Source of the DNA: Dehalococcoidia bacterium
Lineage (GTDB): Bacteria; Chloroflexota; Dehalococcoidia; UBA2979
Assembly: GCA_020845735.1 (NCBI GenBank)
Contig: JADLFF010000041.1
Span: 1-53,410, forward strand
Length of the DNA stretch: 53,410 nt
Direction: 5' to 3'
The number at the start of each line of letters is the position of its first letter. Position 1 is the stretch's first letter. The notes under the pieces were generated by a model, which ran no database searches, had not been told where the DNA came from, and saw only the letters and a program-made list of their open reading frames with translations. Below are positions 20,056 to 27,664 of the stretch, one piece after another. A program made the position numbers and the translations under genes.

Positions 20056-20697
20056 ATGTCCACGCAGCGGATGCGAACAGAGACGCGCAGCGAGCTGCGC
20101 CGGCGCGTGAGCCTGGCGGCTGCCATCGTGGTGGCCGCGGCCGTGCTCGGTGCGTGCGTGAGCCCGCCGATCGCGGGGACCACCGTCAGCGGCACTCGCG
20201 AGATCACGCCGACACCCCCGGTCCAGGCCGCGGGCCCGCCACCGTCTCCCGAGTTGACCGTGGAGCCCTCGACGCCCACGCCCGAGGCGACTCCGACCGC
20301 CTCGCCCACCGCGAGCGCCACACCCCGGCCACCGACCGCCTCCCCGAGTCCCGCGCCTACGCCCTCGCCGGCCGCGACCCCTGTTCCGACGCCGGTGCCC
20401 ACGGCCCCGCCGACGGCCTCGCCCACGCCGCCCCCGACGCCTACGGTCGCGCCCTCGAGGACCATCGCGATCCGCAGCCAGTCGTTCCCCGTCGAGGTGG
20501 AGATCGCCGCGACCGGGTCCGTCACGTGGGTCAACATGGACCCGCAACCCCACACCATCACCTCGACGGCCGGGCTGTTCGACTCGGGCTACGTCACCGA
20601 GGGGCTGGCCTGGGGGCGCACGTTCAACGAGCCGGGCACGTACGGGTACTCGTGCCGCGTGCACCCGTGGATGCAGGGCGCCGTGATCGTGCGCTAG
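20056..20697 (+). CDS. Cupredoxin-domain (type 1 copper) lipoprotein
   Basis: 213 residues in three parts: a signal peptide with lipobox VLGAC (Cys near residue 34); a Pro/Thr/Ser/Ala linker of about 80 residues with many TP and SP pairs; and a plastocyanin/azurin-like domain from about residue 136. All four copper ligands are visible: His in QPHTITS and Cys, His and Met in YSCRVHPWMQG. Probably a surface electron carrier held away from the membrane by the linker. GAGGAGTG precedes the ATG. The stop codon overlaps that of the convergent phosphotransferase gene in the palindrome CTAG. Confidence 0.88.
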   Translation: MSTQRMRTETRSELRRRVSLAAAIVVAAAVLGACVSPPIAGTTVSGTREITPTPPVQAAGPPPSPELTVEPSTPTPEATPTASPTASATPRPPTASPSPAPTPSPAATPVPTPVPTAPPTASPTPPPTPTVAPSRTIAIRSQSFPVEVEIAATGSVTWVNMDPQPHTITSTAGLFDSGYVTEGLAWGRTFNEPGTYGYSCRVHPWMQGAVIVR

Positions 20698-21830
20698 CGG
20701 CCCGCGGCGCCCTCGATGAGTGACGCGCTCTCGAGGTCAAGCGCGGCGATCGCCGAGCGGTGCACGAGCTGGGACAGCACCTGCCCCGGGCGTCCGCCCC
20801 CGCCCTCGGCGTGGCCGCGCACGAGCAGGAAGAGCATGCGCATGAACGGCTCGAGGAACGCCAGGCGGTACGCGTCCCGGCACCACCCGAGGTCGCCCTC
20901 GACGCCCCCGGCCCGCAGCCCCTCGAGGTAGCTCGCGAGCAGATCCTCCTCGAGGGCGCGCCGGCGTGCCGGCGGCAGACCGACCGCCAGCAGGTACGCG
21001 AGGTCGTACGGGCCGGGCCCCTGCATCGCGTTCGACCAGTCGATCGCCGCCAGCGGCGAGCCGTCCGGCAGGTCGAAGAACAGGTTGTCGAGGCGGAAGT
21101 CGCCGTGCAGCAGCGTCGAGGGGGCGCGCGCCAGCCGCTCGTACACCTCGGCGCCCCGCCTCACGAGGAGCTCCGCGACCGGCCCGCTGCCCGGCGGCAG
21201 CACCCCGTAGAGGTCGGGCGACTCTCCGTCGCGCACCTCGCGCCATGCGAGGGTGAACAGGCGCTGCCACGTGCCGGCGCGCGCCGCGATCGAGGGCAAC
21301 CACTCGATCACCCCGAGCGCCGGGCTCTCCCACCAGGCCGCGTGCAGCCTCGCGAGGGCGCGCACCGCCGTGCGCACATCGTCGTCGCTCACCCCGAGGA
21401 GGTCGTCCCCCGCCCGCGCGCCTCCGAGGTCCTCCATCAGGATCACGAAGGCGTCCCCGGCGTCATCGACGGCGGCGAACGTGCAGTGCGGCGTGCGGAG
21501 GGGCAGCCCGGGCGCCAGCTCCGAGTAGAGGCGTACCTCGCGCTCCGGCAGGCGCAGGAAGCGCCCGCCCCCGCGCGTCACGTCGAGGGCGCTCGGCAGC
21601 TTGGCGACGAGCGTCGCGGGCGCGAGGTCGGCGTTGCCCTCGTACACCGGGGTCAACCGCGCGACCTGTCCGCCGATGCCGCGGTCCGCGCCGAACACGC
21701 GCACCTCGAGGGCGGCCACGCGCGCCGCCACCTCGAGCTGGCCCGTGGCGTGGAGCACGCGCGTCAGCCACGCGGCCGTGATCGCCTCGGGCCCCTCCGG
21801 GATCTCGATGCCGGCCAGGTCGTCCGCCAT
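20694..21830 (-). CDS. Aminoglycoside/choline-kinase-like phosphotransferase (APH fold)
   Basis: 378 residues. Kinase-like APH fold with a nucleotide-binding lysine (TLVAKLPS), the hinge VILMEDLGG, the catalytic loop LLHGDFRLDNLFF (Brenner motif) and the metal Asp in AAIDWSNAMQGPG. It resembles the ecdysteroid-kinase-like/DUF1679 branch of the family, whose bacterial substrates are unknown. The ATG at 21830 is followed by MADDLAG and preceded by GCGAGG. It shares a bidirectional promoter region with the DUF1932 gene. Confidence 0.78.
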   Translation of the reverse strand: MADDLAGIEIPEGPEAITAAWLTRVLHATGQLEVAARVAALEVRVFGADRGIGGQVARLTPVYEGNADLAPATLVAKLPSALDVTRGGGRFLRLPEREVRLYSELAPGLPLRTPHCTFAAVDDAGDAFVILMEDLGGARAGDDLLGVSDDDVRTAVRALARLHAAWWESPALGVIEWLPSIAARAGTWQRLFTLAWREVRDGESPDLYGVLPPGSGPVAELLVRRGAEVYERLARAPSTLLHGDFRLDNLFFDLPDGSPLAAIDWSNAMQGPGPYDLAYLLAVGLPPARRRALEEDLLASYLEGLRAGGVEGDLGWCRDAYRLAFLEPFMRMLFLLVRGHAEGGGGRPGQVLSQLVHRSAIAALDLESASLIEGAAGR

Positions 21831-21835
21831 GCCCG

Positions 21836-21880
21836 CCTCGCTGCGCTGTCCCTCACTGCGCTGCGCCTCGCTGCGCTGCC
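21836..21880. repeat. Three 15-bp direct repeats in the phosphotransferase leader
   Basis: Three units of CCTCGCTGCGCTGTC type (21836-21850, 21851-21865, 21866-21880), differing at one to three bases. They sit between the -10 element and the start codon of the reverse-strand gene; the first unit also provides its ribosome binding site. Confidence 0.85.
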
Positions 21881-21892
21881 CCGCCGTGGTGG

Positions 21893-21899
21893 ATACTAT
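21893..21899. promoter_or_regulatory. Symmetric bidirectional -10 element
   Basis: The near-palindrome GGATACTATCC offers TACTAT (21894-21899) on the forward strand and TAGTAT (21893-21898) on the reverse strand. Start sites would leave leaders of about 57 bases on each side, to the DUF1932 gene and to the phosphotransferase gene. Confidence 0.5.
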
Positions 21900-21962
21900 C
21901 CGAGCCGCTACGACCGAACGCCTCACCCCGGCCCGCCGAGGGCAGGCGGGCAGGAGGGCACC

Positions 21963-22808
21963 CTGAGCAACATCATCCGGACGGTCGCACTGCTGCACCC
22001 CGGCGCCATGGGCACGAGCGTCGGCGCGGCCGCGGCGGGCAACGCTCGAGTCGTATGGGCCTCCGAGGGGCGCAGCGCCGACACCCGGGCGCGCGCCGTC
22101 AGCGCGGGCCTCGAGGACATCGAGAGCCTCACGCGCGCCCTCGAGGTGGCCGACCTCGTGATCAGCGTCTGCCCGCCCCACGCCGCCGAGGACGTGGCGC
22201 GCGAGGTGGCGACGCGTGGCTACGCGCGGCTCTACCTCGACGCGAACGCCATCTCCCCCGACCGCACGCGGCGCATCGCGGACGTCCTCGCCGAGGCAGG
22301 CGCGCAGCTCGTCGACGGCGGGATCATCGGAGGCCCCGCCTGGCGCGCGGGCACCACTCGCCTCTACCTCTCCGGTGAACGCGCCGCCGAGGTCGCCGCC
22401 GTCTTCGAGGGCAGCCCGCTCGAGACGAGCGTCCTCGACGGACCGGTGGGCGCCGCCTCCGCGCTGAAGATGGCGTACGCCGCCTACTCAAAGGGCAGCG
22501 CGGCCCTCGTGGCCGGCATCCTTGCCCTCGCCACCCACGAGGGCGTGCACGACGCGCTCCTCGAGGAGTGGGCGCGCAGGGAGGGTCGCCTCGCGCGCGA
22601 CCACGAGCGCATGATCGGCGCGGCCGTGCCGAAGGCCTGGCGCTACGTCGGCGAGATGGACGAGATCGCCGCGACCTTTGCCGCCGCCGGGCTGCCCTCC
22701 GGCTTCCACGAGGCGGCGTCGGCCCTCTACCGGCGCCTCGAACGGTACAAGGACGCGGCGCCTCCACCCCCCACCGCCGAGGTCATCGCGGAGCTCCTCC
22801 GCGAGTAG
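21963..22808 (+). CDS. NAD(P)-binding 6-phosphogluconate-dehydrogenase-like protein (DUF1932)
   Basis: 281 residues. N-terminal Rossmann domain with VALLHPGAMGTSVGAAAAG, VISVCPPHAA and YLDANAISP; GGIIGGPAW at the domain junction; C-terminal DUF1932 helical domain with LKMAYAAYSKGSAALVAGI. Probably a beta-hydroxyacid dehydrogenase-type reductase, substrate unknown. No ATG, GTG or TTG is in frame before the Rossmann strand. The best start is CTG at 21963, which has AGGAGGG at the ideal distance. The first in-frame ATG is inside the Gly-rich loop and would destroy it. Confidence 0.82.
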   Translation: MSNIIRTVALLHPGAMGTSVGAAAAGNARVVWASEGRSADTRARAVSAGLEDIESLTRALEVADLVISVCPPHAAEDVAREVATRGYARLYLDANAISPDRTRRIADVLAEAGAQLVDGGIIGGPAWRAGTTRLYLSGERAAEVAAVFEGSPLETSVLDGPVGAASALKMAYAAYSKGSAALVAGILALATHEGVHDALLEEWARREGRLARDHERMIGAAVPKAWRYVGEMDEIAATFAAAGLPSGFHEAASALYRRLERYKDAAPPPPTAEVIAELLRE

Positions 22809-22855
22809 CCCGCGCACACACCGAGCACACGAGCACCCGAGAGGGAGCCCACCCG

Positions 22856-23272
22856 ATGGCAGAGATGACGCGCGACGAGGTCAACGCCTACCTCGACAAG
22901 GGGCCCCGCTGGGGCCGCCTCGCGACGAACGGACGCAACGGCTATCCGCACGTCGTGCCCCTCGGCTACTTCCGCGTCGGCGACCACGTCTACCTCAACA
23001 TGCGCGGCCAGCGCCTCGCGAACGTACGCCGCGACGCCAAGGTGTGCTTCGTCATCGACGAGGGCGAGGGCATGCGGGACCTCAAGGGCGTGGTTATCGA
23101 GGGCGACGGCGAGCTCGTCGAGGACCAGGCGCAGGTCCTCGAGCTCCAGCGCGAGGCCGCTCGCAAGCGCGGCGTCCCCGAGGCCGAGCTCCCCACGGAA
23201 AACCGAGGCGGCCGCCCGCTCCTCCGCATCACCCCGCGCCACATCGCGAGCTGGGACAACTCGAAACCCTAG
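22856..23272 (+). CDS. Pyridoxamine 5'-phosphate oxidase-fold (PNPOx-like) flavoprotein
   Basis: 138 residues with a split-barrel flavin/F420-binding fold: LDKGPRWGRLATNGRNGYP, PHVVPLGYFRVGDHVYL, NVRRDAKVCFVIDEG and LLRITPRHIASWDN. Members bind FMN, F420, haem or biliverdin; which applies here cannot be told. GAGAGGGAG precedes the ATG. It lies 47 bases after the DUF1932 gene, likely in one transcript. Confidence 0.82.
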   Translation: MAEMTRDEVNAYLDKGPRWGRLATNGRNGYPHVVPLGYFRVGDHVYLNMRGQRLANVRRDAKVCFVIDEGEGMRDLKGVVIEGDGELVEDQAQVLELQREAARKRGVPEAELPTENRGGRPLLRITPRHIASWDNSKP

Positions 23273-23571
23273 CGCGGAGCACCGGCCTGCCGCCTACCCC
23301 GTTCGCCCTGAGCCTGTCGAAGGGCCCGCCGACCTCGAGCGTACGAACCGAGTTCCCTCGAGGCCCGAGCGCGCGCTCCCATCCGTTCGGGGTGCCGTCA
23401 TCCGTTCGTGGTGAGCCTGGCGAACCACACTCGCCATCGAGGAAGGACCGAATCGAGCACGACCGAGCCCGCCTACCCCGTTCGCCCTGAGCGAAGTCGA
23501 AGGGCCCGCCGACCTCGAGCGCACGAACCGAGATCCCCTCGCGATCCCTCGAGGCGCGCAGCCCCGAGGCG
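23273..23571. repeat. Repeat cluster after the PNPOx gene
   Basis: 299 bases, no gene. GCCCT type at 23299-23325, a broken copy at about 23382, GTGGT type at 23402-23428, and a GCCCT type with an altered loop (GAGCGAAGTCGA) at 23478-23504. Both GCCCT copies are followed by the same flank (CCCGCCGACCTCGAGCG and then ACGAACCGAG), so a unit of about 60 bases is duplicated. Confidence 0.88.
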
Positions 23572-24330
23572 CTAGAGCCAGCCCTGGCGCGTCGAGTTCC
23601 GGCTCTCGTAGATCCCCACCGGCCAGTTGCGGCCGAACTTCATCCCCTTGTCGATGTCGTCCTCCGAGGCGATGCCCTCTTCGAGGATCTTGTCCGCCTC
23701 GCGACGTGCGGCGGCGTAGATGCGGTTCACGAGGAACCCGTAGGTTCCCGGCGTGTCGCGCACCATCGAGACGATCTTGCCGGCGCGCTCACCGACGCCG
23801 CGCACGCACTCCGTGGTCTCCGGCGTGGTCACGTCCGGGATGAAGATCACCTCGAGGGCCTTCATCGCCGGCACCGGGCTGAAGTAGTGCATGCCCGCGA
23901 ACTGCGTCCGGCGCTGGTCCGAGACGTCACGCGCGATCTCGGAGATCACGTAGCCCGAGGTGTTCGAGGTGAACACCGCCTCCGGCTTCACGATCGCGTC
24001 GAGCTCCTTGAACACCCGCTGCTTCAGCTCGAGGTTCTCCGGGACCGCCTCGATGATGAAGTCGCACTCCGCGAGGTCGTTCACGTTGGTCGTGAAGTTG
24101 AGGTTGGAGATCGCCGCCTCGGCCTGCGTGGAGTCGAGCTTCCCGATCTCGACCGCGCGGCGGATGCCGAAGCGCGTGTTGAGGATCGTCTCGCGCGTCT
24201 TCGCGAGCACCTCGTCGCCGATGTCGCGGCAGATCACCCGGTACCCGGCGAGGGCCATGACCTGGCTGATGCCCCCGCCCATGACCCCGCCGCCGACCAG
24301 TCCAATCGTGTGCACATCGTCCAGGCGCAT
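23572..24330 (-). CDS. 3-hydroxyacyl-CoA dehydrogenase (3-hydroxybutyryl-CoA dehydrogenase family), shortened C-terminus
   Basis: 252 residues against about 280-290 for the family. NAD domain GLVGGGVMGGGISQVMALAG; IIEAVPENLELKQRVF; SNTSGY; catalytic His in GMHYFSPVPAMKALEVI; RIYAAARREADKILEEG. After KFGRNWPVG the expected helical segment is missing and the protein ends NSTRQGWL, resembling the family's late RAGWLG motif, as if about 35 residues had been deleted and the tail lost. Such a protein may dimerise poorly. Start ATG has GGAGGTCTGCG upstream. The 3' end abuts a repeat cluster. Confidence 0.82.
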   Translation of the reverse strand: MRLDDVHTIGLVGGGVMGGGISQVMALAGYRVICRDIGDEVLAKTRETILNTRFGIRRAVEIGKLDSTQAEAAISNLNFTTNVNDLAECDFIIEAVPENLELKQRVFKELDAIVKPEAVFTSNTSGYVISEIARDVSDQRRTQFAGMHYFSPVPAMKALEVIFIPDVTTPETTECVRGVGERAGKIVSMVRDTPGTYGFLVNRIYAAARREADKILEEGIASEDDIDKGMKFGRNWPVGIYESRNSTRQGWL

Positions 24331-24385
24331 CGCAGACCTCCTGTTGCGGGCGAGTGCGGCTCGCCCTGCTGAGACTCCCGTGTGA

Positions 24386-25699
24386 CTACGCGCAGATCCC
24401 GCGCACCGTCTCGAACAGGATCTGCATCCCCAGGCGCAGGTTCGCGATCGACAGCCGCTCGTCGTTGCCGTGCGCCCGTCCCATGTCCTCCGGCTCGAGG
24501 AGGACCGGGACGAAGCCGTAGGCGGGAATGCCGAGGCGGCGGAACACCCTCGAGTCCGTGAACCCCGTCGACACGCCCGGCACGACGATCGCGTCCTCGA
24601 CGAGTGACTTCGTCGCGCGGGTCATCACCGCGAACAGCTCCGTGTCGAGGGGTGACGGGGGTGTCGAGGAGCGGAACACCTCGTCGATGACGACGCGCGG
24701 GTCATCGATGACCGCGCGCAGCTCGTCGATGAAGCGGTCGGGGTCGTAGCCCGGGACCAGCCGCACATCCAGCGTCGCCGAGGCCTCGGCGGGGATCACG
24801 TTGTGCTTCACGCCCGAGTCGAGCGTCGTCAGCGAGATCGAGTTCGTTTGCATCGAGTGGATGCGCGGGTGCTCGGCGGCCAGCCGTTGGAGGAGGGCGC
24901 CCGTGACCGCATCGCGGAGCACACCCCCCGCGTGCAGCTGGTGGAAGTACTCGAGCACCTCGGCTGAGGGCATGAGCGGCCGCTGCCACTGCAGCACCTT
25001 GCCCAGCGCGCGCACGAGGCGGTCCGCCGCGTTGTCGTCGTGCGGCACCGAGCCGTGCCCGGGCCGTCCCGTCGTCGAGAGCTTGAGCCAGAACGGCCCC
25101 TTCTCCGCCACGCCGATGGTGAACGTGGGCCGCTGGACGCCGAACACCTCGGTGGAGCCCGTGCCGCCCTCGTTGATCACGTAGTCGCACTGCAGGAGGT
25201 CGGGGTGCTCGCGCGCGAGGAACTCGACGCCGAAGGCCGAGCCCGCCTCCTCGTCGGCGACCGCGATGAACGTGAGGTCCCGCTCGAGGGGGAGCGCGAG
25301 GCGTTTGTGGAGCAGGAAGACCATGAGTTCCATGATCCCCATGCCCTTCATGTCGGAGGCGCCGCGGCCCCAGATGTAGCCGTCGCGCACCTCGCCGCCG
25401 AGGGGTTCCACCGTCCAGTGGTCGCGCTCGAAGGGAACCACGTCCGTGTGGTTCAGGAGGATGAGCGAGCCGCCTCGGGCGCCGGTGCCGGGCAGCGTGG
25501 CCACGAGGGTGGCGCGCCCGCGGCCCGGGTCGACGAGGCGATACGGGATCCCCTCGCGGTCGAGGATGGGGCCGAGCCACTCGCAGGCCCGCGTCTCGTT
25601 GCCCGGTGGGTTCACCGTGTCGACGCGGATGTAGGAGGAGAGCAGCTCGGTCGCCTCCTCGGTCAGGCGGTCCCAGTCGAGGGCCACGCTGCTCGTCAT
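24386..25699 (-). CDS. M20-family metallopeptidase (ArgE/DapE/ACY1-like)
   Basis: 437 residues. Zn ligands visible in LLNHTDVVPF (His, with Asp two residues on), GRGASDMKGMG (bridging Asp), AVADEEAGS (catalytic Glu and Zn Glu) and the late GRAHGNDERL (His). A dimerisation domain sits between, with KLSTTGRPGHGSVPHD. Cleaves N-acyl amino acids or small peptides; substrate unknown. Its ATG overlaps the TGA of the LLM oxidoreductase gene upstream (ATGA), so the two are coupled. Confidence 0.88.
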   Translation of the reverse strand: MTSSVALDWDRLTEEATELLSSYIRVDTVNPPGNETRACEWLGPILDREGIPYRLVDPGRGRATLVATLPGTGARGGSLILLNHTDVVPFERDHWTVEPLGGEVRDGYIWGRGASDMKGMGIMELMVFLLHKRLALPLERDLTFIAVADEEAGSAFGVEFLAREHPDLLQCDYVINEGGTGSTEVFGVQRPTFTIGVAEKGPFWLKLSTTGRPGHGSVPHDDNAADRLVRALGKVLQWQRPLMPSAEVLEYFHQLHAGGVLRDAVTGALLQRLAAEHPRIHSMQTNSISLTTLDSGVKHNVIPAEASATLDVRLVPGYDPDRFIDELRAVIDDPRVVIDEVFRSSTPPSPLDTELFAVMTRATKSLVEDAIVVPGVSTGFTDSRVFRRLGIPAYGFVPVLLEPEDMGRAHGNDERLSIANLRLGMQILFETVRGICA

Positions 25700-26601
25700 G
25701 CCTGCCGCCCCTCGCTGGTCCCGAGGCCGCTACGGTCCCAGGCATCCTTGAACGTGCGCATCGCCTCGATGTGCGCGCGCGGCGCATCGAGGCCCGCGCC
25801 CATCGTGTTGAGGGTGAGGTGCGACCAGCCCGCGTCCTGCCAGCCGCGCGCCGCCTCGAGCTCCGGCCCCAGGTCCTCGCGGTTGAAGTTCACCCGGCTC
25901 TCGAGGCCGATCGAGGCGGGGTCGCGTCCTGCCTCGCGGGCCGCGGTGTGGATCTTCGCCAGGTACTCCCGTGCGAGGGGGAAGTTGCTCCGGAGGGCGG
26001 GCGCGGCGAGCCAGCCGTCGGCCAGCCGCCCCACGCGCGAGAGCACGCGGTCCTCGCCGCCGCCCATCCAGATCGGGATCGGCGAGGGCGGCAGCGGGTT
26101 GATCCCCGCGCGGCTCACCCGGTGGTAGCGCCCTTCGAAGGAGATGGAGGTGCGCGACCACAGCTCGCGGAGGAGGGCGATCTGCTCCTCCATGCGCCGG
26201 CCGCGGTTGTGGAAGTCCTCGCCGAGGCCCTCGTACTCCACGGTGTTCCAGCCGATGCCCACCCCGAGGACGAAGCGCCCCGGCGCGAGCACGGCCACCT
26301 CGGCCGCCTGCTTCGCGACGAGCACCGTCTGGCGCTGCGGCAGGATGATGATGCCCGTCCACAGCTCGATGCGGCTGGTGAGCCCGGCGAGGTAGCCGAA
26401 CAGCACGAGCGGCTCGTGGAACACCGAGTCGTGCGTGTACGCGCCGCGGAAGCCGCCCGGCCGATCGGGGTTGGCTCCCAGCACGTGGTCGTACGCGGTG
26501 AGATAGGCGTACCCGAGGCCCTCGGCGGTCTGCGCGTAGTCGCGGATCACGATGGGGTCCGTGCCGATCTCGAGCTGCGGAAAGACCACGCCGAGCTGCA
26601 T
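25696..26601 (-). CDS. LLM-class flavin/F420-dependent oxidoreductase
   Basis: 301 residues, luciferase-like TIM barrel: LGVVFPQLEIG at the start, LTAYDHVLG, ELWTGIIILPQRQTVLVAKQAAEVAVLAPGRF in pieces of the family core, GVGIGWNTVEYEGLG, and GGEDRVLSRVGRLADGW. The ILPQR and GIGWN stretches are typical of F420-linked members. ATG preceded by GGAGCATGGGG. Divergent from the EamA gene across 142 bases. Confidence 0.88.
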   Translation of the reverse strand: MQLGVVFPQLEIGTDPIVIRDYAQTAEGLGYAYLTAYDHVLGANPDRPGGFRGAYTHDSVFHEPLVLFGYLAGLTSRIELWTGIIILPQRQTVLVAKQAAEVAVLAPGRFVLGVGIGWNTVEYEGLGEDFHNRGRRMEEQIALLRELWSRTSISFEGRYHRVSRAGINPLPPSPIPIWMGGGEDRVLSRVGRLADGWLAAPALRSNFPLAREYLAKIHTAAREAGRDPASIGLESRVNFNREDLGPELEAARGWQDAGWSHLTLNTMGAGLDAPRAHIEAMRTFKDAWDRSGLGTSEGRQA

Positions 26602-26682
26602 CGCGCCCCCATGCTCCGATTCGGTTGGCGCATCTTTCGAGGTTCGCGCGAGCGTGTCAATCGCGCGGCGGCCCCCCTCGAG

Positions 26683-26720
26683 ACCCCCTCTCCCCCGGGG
26701 AGAGGGCCGGGGTGAGGGCG
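26683..26720. repeat. CCCTCTCCC/GGGAGAGGG palindromic repeat
   Basis: CCCCTCTCCC CC GGGGAGAGGG followed by CCGGGGTGAGGGCG. This sequence type is familiar as a dispersed palindrome in many bacterial genomes and differs from the other repeat families here. It lies between the divergent LLM and EamA genes. Confidence 0.75.
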
Positions 26721-26731
26721 TCTTGACCCGC

Positions 26732-26737
26732 TAGGCT
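26732..26737 (+). promoter_or_regulatory. Leaderless -10 element for the EamA gene
   Basis: TAGGCT, then six bases, then the GTG at 26744. No ribosome binding site. Confidence 0.5.
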
Positions 26738-26743
26738 GCGGGC

Positions 26744-27664
26744 GTGTCCACCTCGCAGGTGCTCGCCCTCGTCGTCGGCGTGCTCGCCGTGTCGTGGGCG
26801 GCGCCCCTCATACGCCTCGCTGACGCGCCTGCCGAGGTGATCGCGACGCTCCGACTCGTCATCGCGGCGCCGCCTGTCGCGATCGCCGCGCTGCTCTGGC
26901 GACGCGCCGAGCTCGCGGCCGTTCGCCCTCGCGAGGTGGCCCTCGCAGCGCTGGCCGGGGCGGCGCTCGCCGCACACTTCCTCGCCTGGGTCGCCTCCGT
27001 CCAGCAGACCTCCGTGATCGCGAGCGCCGTCCTCGTCACCACGCAGCCGATCTTCGCGGCCCTCGGTGGCTGGATCCTCCTCGGTGAGCCGCCCACCCGA
27101 GGCGCGCTCGCGGGCGTCGCGATCGCTACGGTCGGCGCCGCGCTGCTTGCGGGCGCGGACCTCGATGACGCCTCCTCCCTCCGAGGCGATGCGCTCGCTC
27201 TTGCGGGTGCCGTGTTCGCCGCGGCGTACTTCCTCGCGGGCCGCCAGCTGAGGCGGTCCCGGTCCAACCTCGCGTACGTCGGGGTGGTCTACCCGATGGC
27301 CGCCGCGGTCCTCCTCGGCGTCGCCGCCGTCCGAGGCACCCCGCTCACCGCCGCCCCCACCGAGGCGTACCTCTACATCGCGCTGCTCGCGCTCGTCCCC
27401 CAGCTGATCGGGCACACCTCGCTGAACTGGGCGCTCGGGTCGCTGACGACCGTCGCGGTCGCCATCGCCGTCCTCGGTGAGCCCGTGGGCGCGACCCTCC
27501 TCGCCGCCACGCTCCTCGATGAGCCGCCTACACTCGTGCAGACGAGCGGCGCGGTGATCGTGCTCGCCGGTGTCTTCGTGGGCCTCGCGAGGCCGGGCGC
27601 AACACCGAGGCGGGACGCGCGCGCCCTCGAGACGGCCCGCGGGCAGCATGAGGAGCAGGCGTGA
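26744..27664 (+). CDS. EamA-family (DMT superfamily) transporter
   Basis: 306 residues, ten predicted membrane helices in two five-helix EamA repeats (residues about 5-140 and 150-290). Signatures are APLIRLADAPAEVIATLRL, VLVTTQPIFAALGGWILLGE and its counterpart AIAVLGEPVGATLLAATLLDE. Exports small metabolites; substrate unknown. GTG start, probably leaderless. Its stop overlaps the region of the CoA-transferase start. Confidence 0.88.
   Translation: MSTSQVLALVVGVLAVSWAAPLIRLADAPAEVIATLRLVIAAPPVAIAALLWRRAELAAVRPREVALAALAGAALAAHFLAWVASVQQTSVIASAVLVTTQPIFAALGGWILLGEPPTRGALAGVAIATVGAALLAGADLDDASSLRGDALALAGAVFAAAYFLAGRQLRRSRSNLAYVGVVYPMAAAVLLGVAAVRGTPLTAAPTEAYLYIALLALVPQLIGHTSLNWALGSLTTVAVAIAVLGEPVGATLLAATLLDEPPTLVQTSGAVIVLAGVFVGLARPGATPRRDARALETARGQHEEQA

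Noticed and set aside
20694..21830. True aminoglycoside phosphotransferase
   Set aside because: The Brenner motif is shared by all APH-fold kinases, and the overall layout is nearer to uncharacterised ecdysteroid-kinase-like proteins.
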